64,000 nucleotides of DNA from a halophilic archaeon (GTDB lineage Archaea; Halobacteriota; Halobacteria; Halobacteriales; Haladaptataceae). Of the stretch, positions 37,166 through 46,244 are shown one piece after another. Numbering within the stretch: position 1 is the stretch's first letter; every line of letters begins with the position of its first letter. Location: the NCBI GenBank assembly GCA_003298465.1, contig QNGA01000016.1:9858-73857 (forward strand), given 5' to 3'. A program made the translations under genes and the position numbers. Under the pieces are notes generated by a model that made no database searches, had not been told where the DNA came from, and saw only the letters and a program-made list of their open reading frames with translations.

Positions 37166-37990
37166 ATGATTTACCGGCATTTCGGTGAAACAGACGTCTC
37201 GTGGGCCGGGCGAACTGCGTCCGAAATCACCGACCTTGCAGCCGAGAGTGGCTCGGTCCTCGTCGTACCGGTCGGAAGTCTCGAACAACACGGACCGCAC
37301 TTGCCAGTCGCTACTGACACGATCCTGGTCGACGCTGTCGTCACCGAGAGCGTGAAACAAGTGGCCGGCGATCTTCCCGTGCTCGCCCTCCCGCCTGTTT
37401 GGACCGGCTACTCGCCTCACCACTTACCGTTCGGCGGCACCATCACCCTCGACAACGAGACGCTCCTTCACGTCCTCGAGGAGATTGCCGATTCGGCACT
37501 GGAAAGCGGCTTCGATGCGCTGCTGTTGGTCAACGGCCACGGGGGGAATGTATCGCTCGTCGATGCTGCGACCAGTGCCATCGGTGTCACGCATCTTGAC
37601 CGCGAAATTCTCGGTCTTACGTACTTCGAGCTCGATCGATCGTTCGTCGACGACGTCCGAGAGAGCGACTCCGGTGGCATGGCGCACGGCGGCGAGTTCG
37701 AGACTTCGCTTCTCATGCATCTTCGCCCCGAACTCGTCCGCGAAGACAGCATCGAGAGCGAATATCCCGACGAACCGTACGACCGAGCTTCGGTAGACTT
37801 AATGGAAGGCGGACCGCTCTCCGTCTATCGACCGTTCACGGCGTACTCGTCGTCGGGCGCGATCGGTGACCCTGAATTGGCGAGTGCAGAGAAAGGCGAG
37901 CGGATTTTCGACCGGCTCTGCGAAGCTCTCGCAGACGTTATCCGGGAGATCCACGATCAAACGACAGCCAGCACCCGATCCGCCGATTGA
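37166..37990 (+). CDS. Creatininase-family amidohydrolase
   Basis: 274 residues from the ATG at 37166. Metal ligands of the family are visible: E40 and H42 in VGSLEQHGPHLP, D51 in ATDTILVDA, the NGHGGN motif (about 133) and E in HGGEFETS. The family opens amide rings or cleaves formamides with Zn/Mn (creatinine, mycofactocin precursors, FAPy). It lies before a carbohydrate-type ABC system on the opposite strand (ALDH between), so a role on a sugar-derived amide is possible but unproven. Confidence 0.9.
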   Translation: MIYRHFGETDVSWAGRTASEITDLAAESGSVLVVPVGSLEQHGPHLPVATDTILVDAVVTESVKQVAGDLPVLALPPVWTGYSPHHLPFGGTITLDNETLLHVLEEIADSALESGFDALLLVNGHGGNVSLVDAATSAIGVTHLDREILGLTYFELDRSFVDDVRESDSGGMAHGGEFETSLLMHLRPELVREDSIESEYPDEPYDRASVDLMEGGPLSVYRPFTAYSSSGAIGDPELASAEKGERIFDRLCEALADVIREIHDQTTASTRSAD

Positions 37991-38145
37991 CGTAGATTCC
38001 ACCAGTGACCGACTATCGTTGGTCTCTACCGCGGATAGCACGATACGCGGTGTCGACGTACCTATCCGGAGGCTCGAGAGCCGTTCTTGGTCCCGACAAA
38101 CCTCGTACAGGGACGGATACGAGACGGAGCGTTCTCGATTCGGAC

Positions 38146-39669
38146 TCAGTCTCTGTTACTTCCCTGATCGAGCGGTGACTTTGCGTTCTCGTAATCGACA
38201 GCAATCGTCTTGATCTGTGAGAGTTGTTCCAGTGAGTGCTTCCCACCGATTCGTCCGTGGCCACTGTTCTTGCCGCTGTAACCGCCGAACGGCGTGTGAA
38301 TCTCCCAGTACGCACTACTATCGTTGACGTTGACGATACCGGTCTCGATGCGTTCGGTGAAGTAGTGCATCAGTTCGACGTTACTGGTGAAGACGCTGGA
38401 CGTGAGTCCAAGCTCGATTCCGTTGGCGATCGCTATTGCTTCGTCATAACTTTCGAACGATATGATTGGAGCGATCGGTCCGAACGACTCCTCCCAGTTC
38501 ACCGCCATCTCGGTGGTCACGTCGTCGAGAACTGTCGGCTGGTAGTACCGATCCGTCGGCATGTTCTCTGCACGGCTCCCCCCGGCAACGACTGACGCCC
38601 CACGTTCTTTCGCGTCGGCGATATGACGGTCCATCTTGTCGGCGACGGCATCGTTGTTGAGCGGGCCGAGATCCGTTCCCTCAGCCATCGGGTCATCGAG
38701 TGACAACTGCTGTACGTGGTCGGCAAGCCGAGAAACGAACTCGTCGTGAACGTCCTCGTGGACGAGAATGCGCTCGCTCGCGGAACAGATCTGGCCGGCA
38801 TTGCTGAAACACCCGAAGGACGTGCATTCGACCGCCGCATCAAGATCAGCGTCATCGAGAATAACGACGGGGCCGTTCCCCCCGAGTTCGAGGAGGGTCG
38901 GTTTCGTGCCGGCATCCCGTGCAATCGCTTCGCCCGTCTCGGGACTCCCCGTAAATCCAATTACATCAGTGCCGTCGTTGACGACGAGTTCGTTCCCGAC
39001 AACCGGCCCCTCGCCAGTAACTAGATTGAGTGCGCCGTCAGGCAGTGACGTGTCCGAAAACACTTCGAGTAGTCGAGTTGCGACGACCGAGGTGGTTGGT
39101 GCTGGCACCCAGACGACACTGTTCCCGGCGGCGAGGCCGGGCGCGAGATACTCAGCCGGAATGTTCAACGGGTAGTTCCACGGCGTGATGACGCCGAGAA
39201 CACCGTGTGGCTTTCGGAGAGTGTAGATACGTTTGCCAGCGTCTTCCGACGGGATGACCTCTGTTTCGTCGCGCTTGACGTCCTCGGCTGCGTTCCGGAA
39301 CTCCTTCGCACAGAGGTCGACCTCGACTCGCGCCTCGGCGAGTGGCTTTCCCTGGTCTTTCGTCAGCCATTCGGCCAGCTGATCGCCGTTCGCATCGATG
39401 GCGTCGGCAAGTTCGTGACAGAGTTCGGCACGTTCGAACGCTGTCATGAACTCGAGTTCTGGCTGGATATCTCGTGCCGCGTCGATCGCCCGCTGCGCGT
39501 CTGTCCGCGTCCCAGCGGGCACCTCACCCAGGGCGTCTCCTGTTGCCGGATTCGTGACAGCGAACGTTTCGTTGCCCTCACTATCGGTCGGCTCGCCGGC
39601 AATGTACATCAGAAACGACGCCGGTTCGTCCCCCATCTCGGTCGCTGATTCACTCCCCCGATCTGTCAT
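38146..39669 (-). CDS. NAD(P)-dependent aldehyde dehydrogenase
   Basis: 507 residues, full-length ALDH: PWNYPL with the substrate-fixing Asn (165), the coenzyme loop FTGSPETGEAI, general base E261 in LLELGGNG and catalytic Cys295 in GQICSASER. The usual cofactor-phosphate-contacting Lys in 'VVxKP' is Val here (SVVWVPAPTT). It would oxidise an aldehyde to an acid; semialdehydes of pentose or polyol breakdown are candidates given the ABC sugar importer directly downstream on the same strand (113-base gap). Confidence 0.9.
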   Translation of the reverse strand: MTDRGSESATEMGDEPASFLMYIAGEPTDSEGNETFAVTNPATGDALGEVPAGTRTDAQRAIDAARDIQPELEFMTAFERAELCHELADAIDANGDQLAEWLTKDQGKPLAEARVEVDLCAKEFRNAAEDVKRDETEVIPSEDAGKRIYTLRKPHGVLGVITPWNYPLNIPAEYLAPGLAAGNSVVWVPAPTTSVVATRLLEVFSDTSLPDGALNLVTGEGPVVGNELVVNDGTDVIGFTGSPETGEAIARDAGTKPTLLELGGNGPVVILDDADLDAAVECTSFGCFSNAGQICSASERILVHEDVHDEFVSRLADHVQQLSLDDPMAEGTDLGPLNNDAVADKMDRHIADAKERGASVVAGGSRAENMPTDRYYQPTVLDDVTTEMAVNWEESFGPIAPIISFESYDEAIAIANGIELGLTSSVFTSNVELMHYFTERIETGIVNVNDSSAYWEIHTPFGGYSGKNSGHGRIGGKHSLEQLSQIKTIAVDYENAKSPLDQGSNRD

Positions 39670-39781
39670 GGTTCACGTTATCATCGCCCACGGTCGTGCA
39701 TAAGTCCTCTGGAGCGATCGACCACGCTCTTCGACCCAATCACGACGTTGCAGGGCGAAACGCGACGTGAACGGTGGGTTG

Positions 39782-40579
39782 CTAAGACGGCGGTCGTCCG
39801 CTTCGGAGGATGTCGGCCACCGCCGCTTTGTCAGTCTGGTCTGGATCGACGGTTGCGACGAGCTGCCCGCGATATATCACAGCGATGCGGTCCGCGAGAC
39901 TGAACACGTCCTCCAAGTTGTGACTCACGACGATCTGGGTGTGCCCCTCCTCTTTCAACCGATGCATCGTCTCGTGGACTAACTCGGTCCCTGCGACGGA
40001 CAAGGCACTCGTCGGTTCGTCAAGAATGAGCACCTCTGGATCGAACAGCAGTGACCGTCCCACTGCGACGAGTTGGCGCTGGCCGCCGGACAGAAATGCC
40101 ACCTCAGTCGTCGGTCGGATGTCCTGCTGGAGGAACTTCAGGATCTCGGTTGTATCATCGTACGTCTGGCTCCAGTCGATAACGTCAACCGGGCCAACAC
40201 CGAGCCGTGTCGGAAACTTCCCCATATGGATGTTCGTCGCGATGTCGAGATCGTCCATCAATGCGAGATCCTGATAGACCGTCTCGATACCGCGCTTGCG
40301 GGCGTCGTTCGGATTCGAAAACTGTACCGGTTCTCCTTCGAAGATGACGCGACCGGTCGTCGGCCGATGAACGCCCGAGAGAACGTTCATCAGCGTCGAC
40401 TTCCCTGCCCCGTTGTCACCAACGAGGGCGAGGATTTCGTTCTCGTAAACCGGCAGCGTCACGTCCTCGACGGCGATCACTCGTCCGAACTGTTTCGTGA
40501 CGTTCTCGAAGCGGGCTTTCTCGGACGGACCGTCTCGAGCGTCCACCGCAGCTGTCTCGAGATTATCGTCCGTAGTCAC
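39782..40579 (-). CDS. Ribose-type ABC transporter ATP-binding subunit (single ABC domain)
   Basis: 265 residues starting with GTG at 40577-40579, a few bases below a GGTGGAG Shine-Dalgarno and overlapping the permease stop by 17 bases. Walker A GDNGAGKST, signature LSGGQRQLVAVGRS, Walker B VLILDEPTS and the switch His in VVSHNLEDV are complete. Bacterial RbsA-type subunits have two fused ABC domains (about 500 residues); this one has one, so two copies must pair in the complex. Drives import with the permease and binding protein encoded upstream. Confidence 0.92.
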   Translation of the reverse strand: MTTDDNLETAAVDARDGPSEKARFENVTKQFGRVIAVEDVTLPVYENEILALVGDNGAGKSTLMNVLSGVHRPTTGRVIFEGEPVQFSNPNDARKRGIETVYQDLALMDDLDIATNIHMGKFPTRLGVGPVDVIDWSQTYDDTTEILKFLQQDIRPTTEVAFLSGGQRQLVAVGRSLLFDPEVLILDEPTSALSVAGTELVHETMHRLKEEGHTQIVVSHNLEDVFSLADRIAVIYRGQLVATVDPDQTDKAAVADILRSGRPPS

Positions 40580-41582
40580 GTGGCTCCACCTGCTGTGAGA
40601 GAATGCGTTCGCGCAGCCGACGCCGCGAGCTGTACACCAAAATCGCGCCAAGGAGCACGAGGCCGTTCACCAGCGTTACCTGCTCGGGTGGCGTTCCGCT
40701 GATGTTCAGGGCGGCCTGAATGACTCCGAGAAGCAGTACACCGCCAAGCGCGCCCGTGACCTTTCCACGACCGCCAAAGAGACTTACGCCACCGATGACC
40801 GCAGCCGCGAACGCCGGGAAGACGAGTTCGTCACCGATCGTCGGCGGGACGACGCTGATGAAGCCAGTGAGCATCAGACCACCAGCAGCGGAGAGTACGC
40901 CGCTGATACCGTACACCGCGATTATCATCCGTTCGGTGTTGATACCGACCGCACGCGCCGCCTCCTTATCGCTCCCGACTGCGTAGATCGCCTGTCCGAA
41001 CGAGGTGTACTTCATCACTAGCCCGACGAGGACGAACGTGAGGACGAGCAGACCGACCGAAATCTCGGCTGAATTCCCGATCTCGACGTACCCCTCCGGC
41101 AGTCCCGTGACGGTAATCGTACTCAAGCTGAGCTTCGCGCCTTGAAGGATGATCAGGAACGCAAGCGTCTGTAGGAATGGGTTGATGCCCACTTTCCCGA
41201 CCATCACGCCGTTCACGAGCCCGACAGCCAACCCGATCGAGAGAATGACGAGAACACCGACGAACGGATCCGAAACGAGGGCCCACTTGTTCGCCGAGAC
41301 GATGAGCCCAGCCAACATCGCGGAGAACCCGGCGATAGAGCCGACGGAGAGATCGAAGTGCCCCGAAATGAGGCAGACGGCTTCCGCGAGTGCAACGAAC
41401 CCGAGTCCGACCGACCCGTGGAGAATGAATTCGAACGACTGCAGGTTCGTAAACGTCCGGGGGACGATCAGCCAGATAGCCAGCGACATCAACAGCAGAA
41501 TCGGCCAAATCATGTTCTCGAGCATCCGTAGCAGGAACTCGTCGATATCGACCGACCGTCTGATGGCGTCGACAGTGCTCAT
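40563..41582 (-). CDS. Ribose-type (CUT2) ABC transporter permease
   Basis: 339 residues from the ATG at 41580-41582, chosen over a longer frame that adds non-membrane residues. About 9-10 membrane segments with RbsC/BPD_transp_2 landmarks: AEAVCLISGHFDLSVGSIAG, INPFLQTLAFLIILQGA, GSDKEAARAVGINTERM (coupling loop contacting the ATPase) and FAAAVIGGVSLFGGRGK. Forms the transmembrane channel of a monosaccharide or polyol importer. Lies between binding protein (28-base gap) and ATPase (overlap). Confidence 0.93.
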   Translation of the reverse strand: MSTVDAIRRSVDIDEFLLRMLENMIWPILLLMSLAIWLIVPRTFTNLQSFEFILHGSVGLGFVALAEAVCLISGHFDLSVGSIAGFSAMLAGLIVSANKWALVSDPFVGVLVILSIGLAVGLVNGVMVGKVGINPFLQTLAFLIILQGAKLSLSTITVTGLPEGYVEIGNSAEISVGLLVLTFVLVGLVMKYTSFGQAIYAVGSDKEAARAVGINTERMIIAVYGISGVLSAAGGLMLTGFISVVPPTIGDELVFPAFAAAVIGGVSLFGGRGKVTGALGGVLLLGVIQAALNISGTPPEQVTLVNGLVLLGAILVYSSRRRLRERILSQQVEPRDYGR

Positions 41583-41610
41583 GGATGTAAGTATCCGGCT
41601 AGGAGGGACG

Positions 41611-42846
41611 TCACTCGACAGACGCGTCGGGCCCCCAGATGTTCCCCCACAGATACGGTGCATCTGCGTTTTCCTCGGTGATCTCGACGTGACTCGTGAC
41701 GAACTGGCGATGGTTCAACGCTCGACCGACCGTGGCGGGTGACCAGATCGGTGCCTGCCAGAGTTCGACGCCTCGATGCTGAGCAGGTTCGATACCGATC
41801 GTCTCGCCACCACCATTACTCGCTGTCGCCGCGTTCGTAGGCGTCGTGGTCTGGTTACCTGTTTCAGCAACGGGCTCTTTCGTCGAGGTCACGGTCGACC
41901 CTTCCGACGGGAGCGCTGATTCCCCTTCGTTGACGTACCGTTCCAAGTACGCCAATGCAAGCGGGCCGTAGAAGTAGTTCGGCTGGTCGACAGCGCCGTC
42001 GATGAATCCCTCCATGATCATTTCGTGCGTGTTCTGCGACCCGTCTAGTTGCGTCATCACGATGTGGTCGTCCTGTCCACGAGGGACAGCCAAGTCCATC
42101 TCTTGGAGTGCCGAGAGGGCACCCAGACTCATCAGGAAGTTCGCCGAGTAGATGGCGTCCGGTGGTTGGTTAGCGTTGATCCACTCCTGCGTGCGCTGTT
42201 TGGACGTCGAGCGCACCCAGTCGCCGACAACCGTATCAGCGACCGTGACATCATCGGTTTGCTCGATAAGGTTCACAAACGGCTCGTGTCGTAAGCGAGC
42301 GATGTCGCGTCCCGGTGGTGCGCGAACTTCGAGGACCTGGTACTGATCCTGGTTCGGTTTCTGCTGTCGGAGGTTTTCGACGAGCATCTCACCGGCGCGG
42401 CGTGCCGCCGCTTCGTCGTCCCACGAGAAGTGCATCTTGTCGGCGCCAGTGCCAGCGTCGATATCGACCGTGAACACTGGGACGCCAGCGTCGGTTGCTT
42501 CTTCGACGACCGATGCAATCGCCTGGGAGTTGAACGGAATCAGGACGATACCGTCGAAATCCTGATTGACCATCTGGCGGATGTCCGAAATCTGCTTCTG
42601 GCTTTCTCCACCGGTGGTAAACAGGTTGTAGTCGAATCCTTGATCTTCCGCGTAGAATCGCGTCGCTTCGACGACTGCGGTCACCCACGCTCCGGACGTG
42701 AAGTGTGTCGAAAGGCCGACTGTGAGTGTGTCACCCTGCCTCGTGTACCCCGACAGTCCTGTCATTCCCAGAGCGGTCGCACCACCAACGCCTTTTAGAT
42801 ACGAGCGTCGGTCCAGATACGACCTCTCATTGTTCTGTGATACCAT
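41611..42846 (-). CDS. ABC transporter sugar-binding protein (Peripla_BP_4), Tat-exported
   Basis: 411 residues. N-terminus has a twin-arginine signal (DRRSYLKGVGG) typical of haloarchaeal binding proteins; no clear lipobox cysteine follows, so anchoring is uncertain. The mature part has the type-1 periplasmic-binding fold of ribose/galactose binders: VGLSTHFTSGAWVTAVVEAT, DFDGIVLIPFNSQAIASVVE, GVPVFTVDIDAG, PDAIYSANFLMSLGAL. A Thr/Ser/Asn-rich stretch near 320-345 is probably a disordered loop. It captures the substrate outside and passes it to the permease. First gene of its operon; palindromes lie just upstream. Confidence 0.92.
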   Translation of the reverse strand: MVSQNNERSYLDRRSYLKGVGGATALGMTGLSGYTRQGDTLTVGLSTHFTSGAWVTAVVEATRFYAEDQGFDYNLFTTGGESQKQISDIRQMVNQDFDGIVLIPFNSQAIASVVEEATDAGVPVFTVDIDAGTGADKMHFSWDDEAAARRAGEMLVENLRQQKPNQDQYQVLEVRAPPGRDIARLRHEPFVNLIEQTDDVTVADTVVGDWVRSTSKQRTQEWINANQPPDAIYSANFLMSLGALSALQEMDLAVPRGQDDHIVMTQLDGSQNTHEMIMEGFIDGAVDQPNYFYGPLALAYLERYVNEGESALPSEGSTVTSTKEPVAETGNQTTTPTNAATASNGGGETIGIEPAQHRGVELWQAPIWSPATVGRALNHRQFVTSHVEITEENADAPYLWGNIWGPDASVE

Positions 42847-42851
42847 ACACC

Positions 42852-42867
42852 ACGGACTACCGTCCGT
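42852..42867. promoter_or_regulatory. Inverted repeat ACGGAC-TACC-GTCCGT
   Basis: A perfect 6-4-6 inverted repeat that begins 6 bases from the binding-protein start codon, in the likely 5' leader. It could be a second operator or an RNA hairpin affecting translation. Confidence 0.45.
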
Positions 42868-42874
42868 ATCGTGT

Positions 42875-42890
42875 TAATAGTTAACTATTA
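42875..42890. promoter_or_regulatory. 16-bp perfect palindrome TAATAGTTAACTATTA in ABC promoter
   Basis: Lies 29 bases above the ABC operon start. In gene orientation TTATAATAG gives the TATA element inside the palindrome, so a protein bound here would block promoter recognition. Confidence 0.6.
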
Positions 42891-43204
42891 TAAGTGAACA
42901 ATTTGGAGAGTAGTTCAAACAGGGCCGGACTGAGATATTCTTGTTACCAATTCGAGCCGTCTGGAAGACAACGTCCGATGGAAACACGAGACCATCAACA
43001 GTCGACGCGAGCGTTGTTCGTCTGCTGATTCGACCACGTCGCGTAACAGCGCGCTCGAAAATCGAGTGAACGCGTTCTCGCTCTTCTCGGACGACTAGGG
43101 CCGCGACGCCGACAGTGTTCAACAGGGAGACACCCGAGAGCACTGGTCGAGGACCTCGATAGCACCCGTTTGAGTGACGGGAGGCGGTGAGAGAGAGCTA
43201 GTAG

Positions 43205-44407
43205 CTACTCCTCGATCGTGAAGCTGTCCGTCTCCCGTTCGGGTAGTTTCGAGACGCTTTCTGGATCGACGTCGTAGAGGGATCCGGTTGCTGTTGCCTC
43301 GACCGCACCGAGTAGCGAGGTAAACACCTGTTGCACACGGAACTCTCGGTCGCCGAGCGTCCCTGCGCTCAGTTCGTAGAGGACGCTCCCGTATCCGGCG
43401 AGTCCGTACCCGTTGCGTGCAATGCCGGCATACGTCCCGCCGGGATAGCGGGAGACCGTCGACTGGTCGAACTCCGTGAGTTCGTCGTACATGACCGACA
43501 CGATCTGTTTTGAGAGATTCTGGGCCTCCTTAGTGACGCCGTCGTTGATCGGCCAGAAAAGCGAACTTGTGACGACATCACCACCACCGGAAGCGTCTGG
43601 ATCCGGTGGATACGTATCACGTTCGTACGCTTCACCGGGATTCTCCGGGTCGAACGTCGCATCCGGATCCGTCGTGTACGCCCCCTGCCGGTGGTAGTCG
43701 ACGATCCATTCAGGATCGATTTCCTCAGTGGCGTCAAGCACGGCACGTGCCTCTGGCACTGGATTCTCCGGGTACTCATCCGGTAAGTTGTTGTAGAGAT
43801 TGCTCTCCGTCCAGTCCGACCAGTGATAGCGATTAATGTCCCAGCCGATTCCTTCTTCACCGGCAGTGTAAAAGCCGGCATCCCCGCCAAAGATATCGTC
43901 ACCTTCGCCACGCGCCGGTGCGTCCGTGTCGACGTTGTACCGCTGGCGTGCGACAAATCCGTCCGGGTTCACGCGGGGGACGATGTGAACCGTCACTTCC
44001 GACAAGAGCTTTTTCGCCCGTCCCCGCTTGCTCGCGAGGTGCTGAGCCACCGACAGAAGTCCCTCGGCGGACGAGATCATTTCGTCACCGTGCTGTTGGC
44101 CGATTGCCATGACGTCCGTCGTCTCGGGACATTGCTTCCCCTTTTTCGCACCGATAGACACGGCGTAGATCGGCCGATCTTGGTTCGAACGGCCGATCTC
44201 CGTTACCGACACTCGATCCGAATACCGTTCCTCCAATTGCTGTAGAATGCGTTCGAGTTCATCGTTGTCCAGCAGGTCGTCGTTCGCGAGATAATCTAAC
44301 GCAACTTTGCGCTCGCCCTGTTCTGCGAGCGTTCGTGTGCTGGCGGTTGCTCCCGCGGCGAGCAGACCGCCTAATGCCTTGAGCATCGATCGTCTATTTG
44401 CTTGCAT
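43205..44407 (-). CDS. M14-family zinc carboxypeptidase, probably exported
   Basis: 400 residues from the ATG at 44405-44407. The N-terminus (NRRSMLKALGGLLAAGA) looks like a Tat-type signal. Zinc ligands H106 and E109 are in QQHGDEM; RVNPDGFVARQRYN and IVDYHRQGAY (third ligand His) follow in the expected order, and the catalytic Glu is in VLYELSAGTLGD. M14 enzymes remove C-terminal residues from peptides or trim peptidoglycan-like links. In an archaeon the target is likely extracellular peptide. Upstream region is A/T-rich. Confidence 0.87.
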   Translation of the reverse strand: MQANRRSMLKALGGLLAAGATASTRTLAEQGERKVALDYLANDDLLDNDELERILQQLEERYSDRVSVTEIGRSNQDRPIYAVSIGAKKGKQCPETTDVMAIGQQHGDEMISSAEGLLSVAQHLASKRGRAKKLLSEVTVHIVPRVNPDGFVARQRYNVDTDAPARGEGDDIFGGDAGFYTAGEEGIGWDINRYHWSDWTESNLYNNLPDEYPENPVPEARAVLDATEEIDPEWIVDYHRQGAYTTDPDATFDPENPGEAYERDTYPPDPDASGGGDVVTSSLFWPINDGVTKEAQNLSKQIVSVMYDELTEFDQSTVSRYPGGTYAGIARNGYGLAGYGSVLYELSAGTLGDREFRVQQVFTSLLGAVEATATGSLYDVDPESVSKLPERETDSFTIEE

Positions 44408-44557
44408 ACATTCCAACTATGTACTATTCAATAATAAATCTACTCAACTAACAAAATTAATATAAATTATTTTCCCACTAAACGTAATATTCGATTCGCG
44501 TGACGGAGCGCCACAGAACAGACAGTGATCGGATAAGATCCCACAGCGTGGGAATAC

Positions 44558-44838
44558 GTGGAGAACACGTGGCAGAGCGGGTTTCGAACGCAACGCGAGG
44601 AGGGTCACGATATCGGCCTGGACGTCGAAGGGACGCTCCCGGAGTGGCTCGACGGCACGTTCGTCAGTAACAGTCCGGGGCAGTTCGGGAGCTAGGAACC
44701 CCTCTCCAACACTGGTTTGACGCGCTGGCGATGTTACGTGGGTTCCGAATCGACGACGGGTCTGTGGCTCATCCTGTCCCGAGAGCTTACACTGCTCTTC
44801 GGGCCTACTCACTGTGGTACTCCCGTTGCCCACAGTAA
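44558..44838 (+). pseudogene. Relic of a carotenoid-oxygenase-family gene
   Basis: One frame (44558-44692) reads GFRTQREEGHDIGLDVEGTL, PEWLDGTFVSNSPGQFG and ends at a TAG (44693-44695). Another frame (from 44704) continues HWFDALAMLRGFRIDDGSVA. In intact RPE65/carotenoid cleavage oxygenases the N-terminal 'EGTLPEWLDGTLLRNGPG' is followed within about 15 residues by 'HWFDGLAMLHRFRIDDG', so this is the first about 80 residues of such a gene broken by a frameshift. The remaining about 400 residues, with the iron-binding histidines, are gone. Confidence 0.65.
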
Positions 44839-44866
44839 TTACAAGCCGTTTTGCCCATTCTCTAGT

Positions 44867-45658
44867 ATGGATCGAAAAGAGCTGGTCGTTCGAGCGGCGT
44901 CGGCTGGCGCAGTACACGCTCTCGAACGGTTTCAGACGGAGCTGGAGGTGTCGACGAAAGACTCGAAGATGGACTACGTGACTGAGGCAGACACCCAGAC
45001 CCAACGTCGGATTATCGGGATGATCACCGACGAATTTCCGGACGACACGATCGTTGGTGAGGAGGAAGACGCACTGAAAGAGATTCCCGAGCGTGGTACG
45101 AGTTGGGTGATCGACCCTATCGATGGCACGACGAACTTCGTACGCGGCATCCAGCTATGGGCGACGAGCGTCGCAGTCGTCCGCGACCAGGAGCCGATCG
45201 CAGCGGCAAACGTCGTCCCTGCAGTGGAGGAGCTGTACGCAGCGAGTGCCAACGGAGCCATCAAAAACGGAGCGTCGATCACGGTCAGCGAAACGCAGTC
45301 CCTCGATGGTGGGGTCGTCGCTCCGATTCTCCCTTTGAGAAACAACAGCCAAGACGGATTTCCTCAAGTGTTGCGGGAAATCGCCACGGTTTGTGGTGAT
45401 CTCCGACGGTTGGGATCTGCACAGGCGACGCTTTCGGTCGTTGCAACCGGTGCACTGGACGCAGCCATCGGCGTCGGTGACCCTAACCCGTGGGATACGG
45501 TGGCTGGCGCGTACATGGTCGAACAGGCCGGTGGACGAGTAACCGACGTCTTCGGCGAGCCGTGGACGCCGTCGAGCCGGGGCATTATTGCGACAAACGG
45601 CGTTTTACACGCGGACATCGTCGCAGCCGTTCAGCGGTCGCTGAACGGAGAGCCGTAG
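44867..45658 (+). CDS. Inositol monophosphatase / fructose-1,6-bisphosphatase family enzyme
   Basis: 263 residues from the ATG at 44867. The metal-binding motifs are complete: IVGEEE (E65, E66), WVIDPIDGTTNFV (D83, D86) and NPWDTVAGAYMVEQAGG near residue 206. The family removes phosphate from inositol-1-phosphate, other polyol phosphates or FBP with Mg2+. It lies on the edge of the carbohydrate ABC region but is on the opposite strand and monocistronic. Exact substrate not deducible. Confidence 0.9.
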   Translation: MDRKELVVRAASAGAVHALERFQTELEVSTKDSKMDYVTEADTQTQRRIIGMITDEFPDDTIVGEEEDALKEIPERGTSWVIDPIDGTTNFVRGIQLWATSVAVVRDQEPIAAANVVPAVEELYAASANGAIKNGASITVSETQSLDGGVVAPILPLRNNSQDGFPQVLREIATVCGDLRRLGSAQATLSVVATGALDAAIGVGDPNPWDTVAGAYMVEQAGGRVTDVFGEPWTPSSRGIIATNGVLHADIVAAVQRSLNGEP

Positions 45659-45738
45659 TAATACCCGGCGAGGGATTACACTCCCGTCGCGCTCTCGCCT
45701 GTTGCAGTGTCGCGTGACGCGGTACTATCGCCCGAACA

Positions 45739-45981
45739 CTATTCCGTGATTATGAGCATGCCGTCGTTAGTGGTGATGTCGGTCGCTTCAGTCGGGCGGT
45801 CGAACTCGAACTGGCGGTCTCCCGCGACGACGATAGCCGTCTCGCCGACGATATCGAGAGATGCCTCAACGTCGGGGCCAAAGTCAACGGTGATGACGCT
45901 CTCCTCTTCGTACTCACGACGCGTTATCGTAATATCGTCCTGTTCGTCCGCGGCGGACTGGAGCTGGTAGGGAACTTCCAT
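45739..45981 (-). CDS. DUF7127-type small protein (Hsp20-like)
   Basis: 80 residues: VITVDFGPDVEASLDIVGET, AIVVAGDRQFEFDRP and a short C-terminal MLIITE. The beta-rich pattern matches haloarchaeal DUF7127, which resembles the alpha-crystallin/Hsp20 core. The IxI/V-like tail (LIIT) of Hsp20 is near the end. Role unknown; possibly a small chaperone. Confidence 0.75.
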   Translation of the reverse strand: MEVPYQLQSAADEQDDITITRREYEEESVITVDFGPDVEASLDIVGETAIVVAGDRQFEFDRPTEATDITTNDGMLIITE

Positions 45982-46244
45982 ACGAGACCTTGGTCCGTAT
46001 CGAACCTAAGCACTCTGCCCGTCATCCGACAGAACACCCGTGTTGAACGAGCAGCGTCGTTCGTCGGCAGTTTCCACAGGAGCCCCCCCGTCTGTCTCTC
46101 GTCACGCCAACACCGCCTCCGATACGGGGATAGATATCGCTCTCGTAGGCGCTCGAGCGGTCGCTGACGATATGCAGAGCTACAGCAACCGTTCATCGGT
46201 ACGCCGATATACGCATCTCTCCACGGTTCGCTAACGGCGCTAAG
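45982..46244. other. Intergenic gap, 263 bp
   Basis: Upstream of the DUF7127 gene. No coding-like frame or repeat seen. Confidence 0.45.

Larger units (their letters stand above)
42847..43204. other. Promoter region of ABC operon, 358 bp
   Basis: Upstream of the binding-protein gene and downstream of the M14 gene stop. Contains the two inverted repeats listed at 42852-42890. Otherwise no coding-like frame. Confidence 0.55.
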
